DNA from: CBDCOD01 sp965219665
GTDB lineage: Bacteria; Pseudomonadota; Gammaproteobacteria; CAKMZV01
Reading direction: 5' to 3'
Assembly: GCA_965219665.1 (NCBI GenBank)
Contig: CBDCOD010000024.1
Span: 62,001-126,000 of the forward strand
Length of the DNA: 64,000 bases
The notes under the pieces were generated by a model. That model did not search any database, was not told the DNA's origin, and saw nothing but the letters and a program-made list of their open reading frames with translations. How positions within the stretch are numbered: position 1 is the first letter of the stretch; each line of letters opens with the position of its first letter. A program made the translations under genes and the position numbers. Below are positions 47,635 to 55,380 of the stretch, one piece after another.

Positions 47635-48225
47635 ATGCTTAGAACAATTCAGAAATTACTAACTGCTGTAATAATTGTCGCATTTAGTGGTGTAGCATCT
47701 GCGGAGAAAAACGGAATATTTGTAGGCATAAAATCGACTACCAGTGAAGAGTTAACCGTTGATCTTACGCGCGCAGACAGCCGAGGCGTTGTAGAAAATT
47801 CTGCTGAGGATGTCCCATATAGTTTTTCTGCAGGATACCGCTTCGTATGGGGAAACCGGCTTGTCTCCAGAGTATACGTATCGCATTTGGCTCTTAGTGC
47901 TAATCAAAATGACGGCGTTGATCTAGGGGTTACTCTGATGAATGGAGAGTTTATTTATAAGACCAGCCGTGATGGCGGCATTGCTTTTGCTGTTGGCGTA
48001 GGCAACGGTCAATACGATCAAGAAGATTTGTCAGCAAGCGGCACAGCAACACGTATCGCTCTTGGCTATAGCGTCATTGATTCCAGTGGCTGGCAAGCAG
48101 GATTTTTCTTTAGCACCTACTCTGTTAAAGCGGAAGATAACGTAGATGTAGCAGGTCTTGATACCGATGTAGATTTAGATCTTGACCTGACCGGATTAGA
48201 ATTAGAGTTAGGCTACGTTTTTTAA
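47635..48225 (+). CDS. Small outer-membrane beta-barrel protein
   Basis: 196 residues with a signal peptide ending ASAEK. The rest is alternating strands with aromatic belts (FSAGYRFVWGNRLVSRVYVSHLAL; FAVGVGNGQYDQED) and a final Phe in LELGYVF, the usual C-terminal barrel signal. About eight strands are likely. An Asp-rich repeat (DVAGLDTDVDLDLDLTG) precedes the last strand. No specific family recognised. It is 9 bases after the Bor-like gene and ends 52 bases before tRNA-Ile. Confidence 0.75.
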   Translation: MLRTIQKLLTAVIIVAFSGVASAEKNGIFVGIKSTTSEELTVDLTRADSRGVVENSAEDVPYSFSAGYRFVWGNRLVSRVYVSHLALSANQNDGVDLGVTLMNGEFIYKTSRDGGIAFAVGVGNGQYDQEDLSASGTATRIALGYSVIDSSGWQAGFFFSTYSVKAEDNVDVAGLDTDVDLDLDLTGLELELGYVF

Positions 48226-48277
48226 TTCGTCTCGCGATATAATAACAGGTAAAACAATCCCTTGTCTCGTTGACAAC

Positions 48278-48354
<77 letters not shown>

Positions 48355-48760
48355 GATATTTCTCTGGTACTATCCAACAACATATCGAAACCCTTTTTCA
48401 TGCCAGCTTCCGCACTACAAACCAGTTTGCATAGTCCGTTCCACGACATAGGCATAGCGGCTGTATAGCAATCTGTTTTGAGTATTTAATCTTTCAGCAT
48501 GGCTTATACGGAGCGAGCGTGTGGTGGTTGATATAATGCTTAGCATTGGTATTAGAGCTATAATATCACACAAGATGAGGGGGGTATTATATAAACAGCA
48601 ACGTAAGGCATAAAGGTTATAATGTGCCGTTCGTCACTACAAATAAATCACCGTGTGATAAACTAATAGGCGCGTTCTTATCACAACAAATAGTTGCGAG
48701 ATAGAATACTTACAGTTTAACTTTTTATATCAAGCACTGGCAGCAGTGCTTTTTTATTTT
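48355..48760 (+). promoter_or_regulatory. Gap between tRNA-Ile and argD with several -10-like boxes
   Basis: 406 bases without a gene or any trace of 23S sequence. Three perfect TATAAT hexamers occur at 48532-48537, 48559-48564 and 48618-48623, none with a good -35 at standard spacing. One or more probably start the argD-argF transcript. The only strong structure is the hairpin at 48733-48750. Confidence 0.4.
48733..48760 (+). terminator. Terminator-like hairpin directly before argD
   Basis: Seven-base perfect stem (AGCACTG / CAGTGCT, loop GCAG) extended by an A-T pair, then TTTTTATTTT running into the argD ATG at 48761. It is a good intrinsic terminator. It could end the rRNA/tRNA transcript or act as an attenuator for argD. 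It leaves no room for a Shine-Dalgarno site. Confidence 0.7.
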
Positions 48761-49924
48761 ATGAATCATTTATTACCAGCTTATAACAGACTATCGGTTG
48801 CCTTTGAGAAGGGTGAAGGCATCTGGCTATGGGATAGTACAGGCAAGCGTTATATGGACGCCCTAAGCGGCATTGCTGTCTGCGGGCTTGGTCATGCGCA
48901 CCCTAAATTGGTAGAAGCACTAACGGCTCAAGCGCAGCGGCTGTGGCATTGCTCTAATCTTTTTGAAATTCCTTTACAGCAGCAATTAGCAGAAAAGCTT
49001 TGCATAATGGCTGGGATGGATCAAGTTTTTTTCGCAAATTCAGGTGCTGAGGCCAATGAATCAGCACTCAAGTTAGCAAAACGCTACGGGAATAGTAAAG
49101 GCATTGCAGTCCCTGCAATCGTGGTGTTTGAGCATGCTTTTCATGGGCGGACGCTGGCAACGCTTTCCGCGACCGGCAACCCTAAAGTTCATCAGGGTTT
49201 TGAGCCATTGGTCGAGCATTTTGTGCGTGTGCCGATCAATGATATTGCTGCTATTCGTGAAGTTGCTCAAAAATATCCCAATATTGTTGCAGTGCTCTTA
49301 GAGCCTATACAGGGAGAAGGCGGCGTCAATGTCTTAGATTTATCGTATTTGCAACAATTGCATGCTCTTGCTCGATCTAAAAATTGGCTGTTCATGGCAG
49401 ATGAAATACAGTCAGGCATGGGACGTACAGGGACTTTTTGTGCGCTAGAGCATGCTCAAATTAAGCCCGATGTGTTAACGTTGGCAAAGGGGCTGGGAAA
49501 TGGATTCCCGATAGGGGCTTGTTTGGTATCTGGGGTAATGCGTGATGGCTTCCAGCCCGGGAACCATGGAACCACATTTGGAGGCAATCCTTTGGCTTGC
49601 GCTGTAGCCTTAAAAGTGTTAGAAGTGCTGGAAAAAGAAGATCTAATGAGCAATGCGGCAGAGCGAGGCGCGCAGTTACTTAGTTATTTTGAGGCGCATT
49701 TGAGTAAGCATTTAGTTTCTATTCGTGGCAAAGGACTGATTATAGGCTTGGAATTGAAAAAACCATGTGCCGATTTAGTCCAAAAAGGTTTAGATGCGGG
49801 CATCGTATTAAATGTGACCGCAGGTAATGTGGTGCGACTACTCCCACCGCTTACGATCACGCAAGAAGAGACACAAGAGCTGGCAGAGCGTGTTACCAAT
49901 TTGATAGTGGAGATTTGTGCATGA
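48761..49924 (+). CDS. argD: Acetylornithine/succinyldiaminopimelate aminotransferase
   Basis: 387 residues from ATG 48761; an upstream in-frame GTG lies inside the terminator hairpin and is unlikely. PLP-dependent class III aminotransferase in arginine synthesis, also able to serve lysine synthesis. FFANSGAEANESALKLAKRY is the substrate/PLP region, ADEIQSGMGRTG the PLP-ring Asp, and LAKGLGNGFPIGA carries the Schiff-base Lys (about 247). Overlaps argF by four bases. Confidence 0.93.
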   Translation: MNHLLPAYNRLSVAFEKGEGIWLWDSTGKRYMDALSGIAVCGLGHAHPKLVEALTAQAQRLWHCSNLFEIPLQQQLAEKLCIMAGMDQVFFANSGAEANESALKLAKRYGNSKGIAVPAIVVFEHAFHGRTLATLSATGNPKVHQGFEPLVEHFVRVPINDIAAIREVAQKYPNIVAVLLEPIQGEGGVNVLDLSYLQQLHALARSKNWLFMADEIQSGMGRTGTFCALEHAQIKPDVLTLAKGLGNGFPIGACLVSGVMRDGFQPGNHGTTFGGNPLACAVALKVLEVLEKEDLMSNAAERGAQLLSYFEAHLSKHLVSIRGKGLIIGLELKKPCADLVQKGLDAGIVLNVTAGNVVRLLPPLTITQEETQELAERVTNLIVEICA

Positions 49925-50811
49925 AGCAACTGAGGCACTTTCTTTCATTGGATGATTTAGATCAGTCCGAGTTACTGACTGTAATCAATCGAGCTATTGA
50001 GCTAAAAGCGATGCGTGATCAAGGCAAGCAGCATACGCCACTGCAAAACAAAATATTGACCATGATTTTTGAGCACAAATCTACACGAACACGGCTATCT
50101 TTTGAGGCAGGGATGCTGCAATTAGGCGGGCAGGCGATATATCTTAATGCTGCGGACTCTCAACTCAGTCGAGGAGAGCCGATAGCAGATACGGCTCGTG
50201 TTATCAGCAAAATGACAGACGCAATTATGATACGTGCCCACCAGCATGAGGATGTTGTTGCCCTGGCAGAGGCTGCTACTGTTCCAGTAATAAATGGCTT
50301 GACGGATCGTTATCATCCGTGCCAACTACTGGCAGACTTGCAGACAATTCAAATGTGCTTTGGGCGCATAGAGGGTTTAATTGTTGCATGGTTAGGTGAC
50401 TACAACAACATGTGCAGAACCTATGAAGCAGCAGCCGAGCGTTTAGGCTTTGAGTTGCGCGTTTGTGTGCCGCAGGCGATGTTAGACGACTTTAGCGCCA
50501 GAGACAATGTACGCTGGGTAGATCGGATTGAAGAAGCAGTATCTGGTGCGCATGTAGTAACCACAGATGTTTGGGCAAGCATGGGACAAGAGCAGGAACA
50601 AGCGCAACGCAGTACCATTTTTCAGCCCTATCAGGTGGGGGATGAAGCGATGGCTCGAGCTCACGATGACGCCATTTTCCTACACTGCCTACCGGCACAT
50701 CGCGGAGAAGAAGTTAGTGCCTCTGTAATTGATGGTAATGCCTCTCAAGTTTGGCTACAAGCCGAAAATAGACTGCATGCACAAAAAGCGCTATTAGAAT
50801 TTTTAATATAA
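49921..50811 (+). CDS. argF: Ornithine carbamoyltransferase
   Basis: 296 residues from ATG 49921 (a TTG six bases earlier is a weaker option). Joins ornithine and carbamoyl phosphate to give citrulline. Carbamoyl-phosphate loop is STRTR, with RAHQHED, ornithine loop WLGDYNNMCRTY, and catalytic HCLPAHRGEEV. It is coupled to argD by an ATGA overlap and followed by a strong bidirectional terminator. Confidence 0.96.
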   Translation: MKQLRHFLSLDDLDQSELLTVINRAIELKAMRDQGKQHTPLQNKILTMIFEHKSTRTRLSFEAGMLQLGGQAIYLNAADSQLSRGEPIADTARVISKMTDAIMIRAHQHEDVVALAEAATVPVINGLTDRYHPCQLLADLQTIQMCFGRIEGLIVAWLGDYNNMCRTYEAAAERLGFELRVCVPQAMLDDFSARDNVRWVDRIEEAVSGAHVVTTDVWASMGQEQEQAQRSTIFQPYQVGDEAMARAHDDAIFLHCLPAHRGEEVSASVIDGNASQVWLQAENRLHAQKALLEFLI

Positions 50812-50812
50812 A

Positions 50813-50838
50813 AAAAGCCCAATGTTTATTGGGCTTTT
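50813..50838. terminator. Bidirectional terminator
   Basis: Eleven-base perfect stem (AAAAGCCCAAT / ATTGGGCTTTT) with a four-base loop, flanked by A and T runs. It serves argF on the plus strand and the small secreted-protein gene on the minus strand. Confidence 0.9.
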
Positions 50839-50864
50839 GTATTCTTGTCTGTTATCCTAAGAGA

Positions 50865-51143
50865 TTATTCGCAGTTCCAGCCCCACCCGCGCTGTTTTTC
50901 AACAAATAAATCCGCTTTATCCTCACAAAATCCCAATTGATTTTGAGCACTCCAAAGCGTTTTTGTAGTTCCTTGTTTAGTATAAGTAACAGCACAGGGT
51001 ACAGACTGCCCAGGTGTTTCATAAACCACCGATATAATCCGTGTTTGTGCACCATGTGTACACGTATAAGCGATGTCAGCAGCAGCACTTAAAGATAGTA
51101 GGATAGCAAATAAAGCAATGATTAGCTTTGTTAATATAGGCAT
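50865..51143 (-). CDS. Small secreted protein of unknown function
   Basis: 92 residues with a clear signal peptide (cleavage near SAAADIA) and a mature domain of about 70 residues with four cysteines, likely two disulfides in the periplasm. A good ribosome site (GGAGA) precedes ATG. Single gene between argF and rpsU. I do not recognise the family. Confidence 0.7.
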   Translation of the reverse strand: MPILTKLIIALFAILLSLSAAADIAYTCTHGAQTRIISVVYETPGQSVPCAVTYTKQGTTKTLWSAQNQLGFCEDKADLFVEKQRGWGWNCE

Positions 51144-51226
51144 AGAAGAATCTCCGAAGATAAATTAAAGGGCTTAATACAATGTGTATGCCAAATTATA
51201 TTCCATACGCATGCCCATTGACTATA

Positions 51227-51255
51227 AAAAGCAGTCAGCACTTCAGACTGCTTTT
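51227..51255. terminator. Perfect hairpin with A and T flanks
   Basis: Ten-base perfect stem (AAAAGCAGTC / GACTGCTTTT) and nine-base loop. It would stop transcription from either side, yet it lies between two divergent genes, so no known transcript runs into it. Confidence 0.6.
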
Positions 51256-51289
51256 GCCTAATTGTAACCAAAAAAAATTTGCCTGAGGG

Positions 51290-51295
51290 TATAAT
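51290..51295 (+). promoter_or_regulatory. -10 element for rpsU
   Basis: Perfect TATAAT followed by a GC-rich stretch (ACGCCGCCC), about 95 bases before the rpsU ATG. The -35 is weak. The leader 51300-51390 can fold into a hairpin around GTTCA/TGAAC at 51330-51358. Confidence 0.45.
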
Positions 51296-51390
51296 ACGCC
51301 GCCCTTTGAAGATAGGGACAGCATTAAGGGTTCAGATGGATCCTTGTTAGGGATGAACAGAAGTTAAGTACAAAGGTTGAATAGTTAAAT

Positions 51391-51612
51391 ATGCCAAGCA
51401 TTAAAATCAGAGATAACGACTCATTTGAGTCAGCATTGCACCATTTTAAGAGAGCCTGCGATCGTGCAGGTATTGTTGCAGAAGTTCGCGACAGAGAATT
51501 TTACGAAAAGCCAACATGGGCGCGTAAAAGAGCCAAAGCTACAGCAAAGAAAAGGTTATTTATTCGCTTGCTACGTGAACGTAGCGCCTTAGGCGGCACA
51601 CGCCGTCGTTAG
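51391..51612 (+). CDS. rpsU: 30S ribosomal protein bS21
   Basis: 73 residues, highly basic: start MPSIKIRDNDSFESALHHFKR, then YEKPTWARKRAKATAKKR. Normal length. It stands alone with its own terminator; dnaG and rpoD, its partners in the E. coli macromolecular-synthesis operon, are not adjacent. Confidence 0.97.
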   Translation: MPSIKIRDNDSFESALHHFKRACDRAGIVAEVRDREFYEKPTWARKRAKATAKKRLFIRLLRERSALGGTRRR

Positions 51613-51643
51613 TTCTCCATAACCACCAAAGCATCTATAGATT

Positions 51644-51670
51644 AACGCGCTGAATCAGCGTTGTTTTTTA
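51644..51670 (+). terminator. rpsU terminator
   Basis: Hairpin CGCTG-AAT-CAGCG with flanking AA/TT pairs, followed by TTGTTTTTT. It also lies just after the end of convergent panD. Confidence 0.7.
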
Positions 51671-51673
51671 ACC

Positions 51674-52057
51674 TTACGCCATTTGCATTGCAATGGCGCT
51701 TTTTGTTTGCATAATGCGATTAGTATGTGGATGAAAATACACTAATTGAGGTCTATGCTTCGCTACTTCAGCAGGCGTTAGGCCTGCAAAAGTTGCAATA
51801 ATCAGAATATCACCAACGCTTGCTTTATGAGCTGCCGCTCCATTGACTGAAATGATTTCGCTTGCTGGCTCTGCCGCAATGGCATAGGTTGTAAAGCGAT
51901 TGCCATTCGTCACATTATAGACATCTATACGCTCATACTCTAATATACCGCTTGCTTGAAGAAGCAGGCTATCTATAGCGCAGGAACCTTCATAATCCAG
52001 TTCGCAATGCGTTACTGTGACGCGATGAAGTTTGGCGTGTAAAAATGAGCGAATCAT
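51674..52057 (-). CDS. panD: Aspartate 1-decarboxylase
   Basis: 127 residues. Makes beta-alanine for pantothenate. Proenzyme self-cleaves between Gly24 and Ser25 (YEGSCAID) to form the pyruvoyl group; Tyr58-type residue lies in the VYNVTNGNRFTTYAI stretch. Normal length. panB and panC are not adjacent. Confidence 0.95.
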   Translation of the reverse strand: MIRSFLHAKLHRVTVTHCELDYEGSCAIDSLLLQASGILEYERIDVYNVTNGNRFTTYAIAAEPASEIISVNGAAAHKASVGDILIIATFAGLTPAEVAKHRPQLVYFHPHTNRIMQTKSAIAMQMA

Positions 52058-52269
52058 AACGAATTATTTTGAATATTCCAACCTAAAAAAATAAAAATGC
52101 TGCACTGCATTCTAAATCAAATAGTGCCTGTAGGTCAAGGTTCTCTAATTTTTTATAGACAACTGCCCTGCTGCACTCCACCTGATTGGCAATATGAAAC
52201 AGAACTACGTGTAATAAGCGAGACCAGCATAATAAAAACTACAGCATAACAATAAAAGGCGGTGGGCTT

Positions 52270-52275
52270 TATAAT
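52270..52275 (+). promoter_or_regulatory. Possible -10 element for guaB
   Basis: Perfect TATAAT about 38 bases before the guaB ATG. No strong -35 at 16-18 bases. The rest of the 255-base gap between panD and guaB shows no other gene. Confidence 0.4.
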
Positions 52276-52312
52276 GTGCAGGCTACACAGATTACTATAG
52301 AAATTTACGATT

Positions 52313-53776
52313 ATGGACAAAATTCGCTACAGAGCACTAACCTTTGATGATGTGCTCATCGTTCCCGCACATTCAACAATCCTTCCAAGGGAAGTGTCAT
52401 TGAAGACACAGCTCACAGAGTCATTATCCTTGAATACGCCATTGCTCTCTGCTGCAATGGATACCGTTACAGAAAGCCGATTGGCTATTGCGCTGGCAGA
52501 AGAAGGTGGTATTGGTATCATTCACAAAAACCTATCCATTCAGCAGCAAGCAAAGGAGGTAGAGCGGGTAAAAAAATATGAAAATGGGGTGATCCCTGAT
52601 CCAATAACCACAACACCACAAACACAAATTAGTGAAGTAATACAGCGTGGTAAGGAAGCGGGCATATCTGCCATGCCAGTTGTAGAGGGTGAGCAATTAG
52701 TTGGAATTGTTACCAGTCGCGATTTACGCTTTATTCGCGATACCAGCGTGCCTGTTGAGCAAGTTATGACGCCTAAAAATCGGCTGATTACTGTTTTAGA
52801 AAAGGACGTTCAAACCGATGAAGTGACTAAACTATTACAGGTACACCGCTTAGAACGCCTGTTAGTAGTTGATAACGCTTTTAGGCTACGTGGAATGATT
52901 ACCGTTAAGGACATGAGCAAAGCGACTGAGCACCCCAACGCGAGCAAGGATAGCTCAGAGCGGCTATTAGTTGGTGCGGCAGTTGGTGTCGGTCACGATT
53001 CAGAAGACAGGATTGCCGCCTTAGTAGCAGCGGGCGTAGATATTCTGGCAGTTGATACTGCGCATGGGCATGCGCGTGGCGTATTAGATAAAGTTAAATG
53101 GATTAAGACCCACTATCCTGACATGCAGGTTATAGGGGGTAACATTGCTACAGTTGAAGCGGCGCTTGCGCTAAAAGATGCTGGTGCCGACGCAGTTAAG
53201 GTTGGCATTGGTCCGGGCTCGATATGCACTACTCGAGTTGTATCTGGTGTTGGCGTGCCACAGATTAGTGCGATTATGGAAGTAGCAGAGAGCTTAAAAG
53301 GCTCTTCAGTACGCGTTATTGCCGATGGAGGGATACGCTTTTCAGGTGATTTAGCAAAGGCACTGGTAGCAGGGGCACATAGTGTAATGCTTGGCAGCAT
53401 ATTTGCAGGAACAGATGAAGCACCCGGTGAAATAGAATACTACCAAGGCAGAGCCTATAAATCCTATCGTGGCATGGGCTCTTTGGGGGCAATGCGTGCT
53501 CAACACGGCTCCAGCGACCGTTATTTTCAGAGTGAAGCAGAAGCGGATAAACTGGTTCCAGAAGGCGTTGAAGGGCGTGTACCCTACAAAGGCTCTATTG
53601 CACCCATCGTACACCAATTTTGCGGAGGACTGCGTTCCTCAATGGGCTATACAGGCAGCGAAAATCTACAAAGCTTTCGCAACGCACAGTTTGTACAAAT
53701 CACTACAGCAGGCATCACAGAAAGCCACGTACACGACGTTTCTATAACGAAGCAAGCACCTAACTATCGTATATGA
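52313..53776 (+). CDS. guaB: Inosine-5'-monophosphate dehydrogenase
   Basis: 487 residues. Oxidises IMP to XMP, first step to GMP. TIM barrel interrupted by two CBS domains (about 95-205). Catalytic Cys in GPGSICTTR (about 303-308), and YRGMGSLGAM in the mobile flap. Its stop overlaps the guaA start by four bases. Confidence 0.97.
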   Translation: MDKIRYRALTFDDVLIVPAHSTILPREVSLKTQLTESLSLNTPLLSAAMDTVTESRLAIALAEEGGIGIIHKNLSIQQQAKEVERVKKYENGVIPDPITTTPQTQISEVIQRGKEAGISAMPVVEGEQLVGIVTSRDLRFIRDTSVPVEQVMTPKNRLITVLEKDVQTDEVTKLLQVHRLERLLVVDNAFRLRGMITVKDMSKATEHPNASKDSSERLLVGAAVGVGHDSEDRIAALVAAGVDILAVDTAHGHARGVLDKVKWIKTHYPDMQVIGGNIATVEAALALKDAGADAVKVGIGPGSICTTRVVSGVGVPQISAIMEVAESLKGSSVRVIADGGIRFSGDLAKALVAGAHSVMLGSIFAGTDEAPGEIEYYQGRAYKSYRGMGSLGAMRAQHGSSDRYFQSEAEADKLVPEGVEGRVPYKGSIAPIVHQFCGGLRSSMGYTGSENLQSFRNAQFVQITTAGITESHVHDVSITKQAPNYRI

Positions 53777-55350
53777 GCAGTCTATATACAGACCGAATCC
53801 TCATTTTAGATTTTGGTTCTCAGTTTACACAACTTATTGCGCGCCGCATCCGAGAAATCGGTGTATATAGTGAAATTTATTCGTGTGACATCAGCCTACA
53901 AGACATAGAAGCCTTTGCCCCCACAGGCATAGTGCTATCAGGCGGCCCTAACTCCGTCTATGCGCCCGATGCTTTGACTCTTCCAGAAGGGCTATTAGAC
54001 GCAGACTATCCCATTTTAGCCATTTGCTATGGTATGCAGGCCTTAGCCTCTGCACTCGGTGCAGAAGTACACGCCGCAACACAGCACGAATACGGCTATG
54101 CACAAATCCGTGCGCGCGGGCACACGCCCCTGCTAAACGGCATTATGGACCGTGAAAACGCTCAAGGGCATGGCCTATTAGACGTATGGATGAGCCACGG
54201 TGATCAAGTAGCCTCACTTCCAGAGGGATTTTGTCTTATGGCATCAACCGATAACTGCCCCATTGCTGGCATGGCAAACATCGACCAAAAAATATACGCC
54301 ATTCAATTTCACCCTGAAGTAACCCATACAAAACAAGGAGAGGCGATTATTCGTCGATTTGTAGTAGATATTTGTGGCTGTCGCATTCAGTGGCAAACAG
54401 CACATATCACAGACAGTATTATTGAAAAACTGCGTCAAAAAATAGGCAAAAAGCGGGTGCTGTTAGCCCTATCAGGCGGTGTAGATTCATCAGTAGCCGC
54501 GCTGCTACTGCACAAAGCTATTGGTGAACAATTACACTGTGTTTTTGTGGATAACGGCTTACTTCGGCTCAATGAAGGTGACGATGTCATGATGCTATTC
54601 TCAGATCATCTGGGTCTTCAGGTGCAGCGGGTAAATGCCCAAAATCGCTTTTTAGACGCGCTCGGTCAAGCAGAAAACCCTGAAGAAAAGCGCAAAATAA
54701 TCGGGCATGCCTTTATCAATGTATTTGAAGAAGTAGCAAAATCACACAAGCAGCCCCCCCAGTATTTAGCGCAAGGCACTATTTACCCTGATGTAATTGA
54801 ATCTGCCGCCAGCAAGCATGGCAAAGCACAAGTGATAAAATCGCACCACAATGTCGGCGGTCTGCCTGAAACGCTTGGTTTAGACTTAGTAGAACCCCTG
54901 CGCGAACTATTCAAAGACGAAGTACGTAAGATTGGGCTACACTTAGGGCTGAGTAAAACGATGCTCTATCGCCACCCCTTCCCGGGTCCCGGGCTGGGTG
55001 TGCGCATACTGGGCGCAATCAAAGCAGAATATGCAGATATTCTCAGAAAAGCAGATGCCATCTTTATTGAAGAACTGCACCGAGCAGAATACTACACCAA
55101 ATTAGCCCAAGCATTTGTCGTATTTTTACCCGTGAAATCCGTTGGTGTTGTTGGCGATCAGCGCCGTTACGGCTATGTAGTTGCACTGCGTGCTGTAACC
55201 ACCACTGATTTTATGACTGCCAACTGGGCAGACTTGCCTACCGCCCTAATTGCTACCGTATCCAACCGCATCATCAATGAAATCCCCGACATTTCCAGAG
55301 TGGTATATGATGTATCCAGCAAACCCCCTGCCACCATTGAATGGGAATAA
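53773..55350 (+). CDS. guaA: GMP synthase (glutamine-hydrolysing)
   Basis: 525 residues. N-terminal class I glutamine amidotransferase with nucleophile Cys in AICYGMQALA and His/Glu in FHPEVTHT; ATP pyrophosphatase domain with the PP-loop SGGVDSSVAA; C-terminal dimerisation domain ending KPPATIEWE. Converts XMP to GMP. Coupled to guaB. The decayed restriction cluster begins 30 bases after its stop, on the other strand. Confidence 0.97.
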   Translation: MSSLYTDRILILDFGSQFTQLIARRIREIGVYSEIYSCDISLQDIEAFAPTGIVLSGGPNSVYAPDALTLPEGLLDADYPILAICYGMQALASALGAEVHAATQHEYGYAQIRARGHTPLLNGIMDRENAQGHGLLDVWMSHGDQVASLPEGFCLMASTDNCPIAGMANIDQKIYAIQFHPEVTHTKQGEAIIRRFVVDICGCRIQWQTAHITDSIIEKLRQKIGKKRVLLALSGGVDSSVAALLLHKAIGEQLHCVFVDNGLLRLNEGDDVMMLFSDHLGLQVQRVNAQNRFLDALGQAENPEEKRKIIGHAFINVFEEVAKSHKQPPQYLAQGTIYPDVIESAASKHGKAQVIKSHHNVGGLPETLGLDLVEPLRELFKDEVRKIGLHLGLSKTMLYRHPFPGPGLGVRILGAIKAEYADILRKADAIFIEELHRAEYYTKLAQAFVVFLPVKSVGVVGDQRRYGYVVALRAVTTTDFMTANWADLPTALIATVSNRIINEIPDISRVVYDVSSKPPATIEWE

Positions 55351-55380
55351 GCACACAGCCAACCCTATAACACAAGACGA

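Noticed and set aside
51680..51705. Hairpin GCCATT/AATGGC with T run
   Set aside because: It is inside the panD coding sequence; not counted as a separate terminator.
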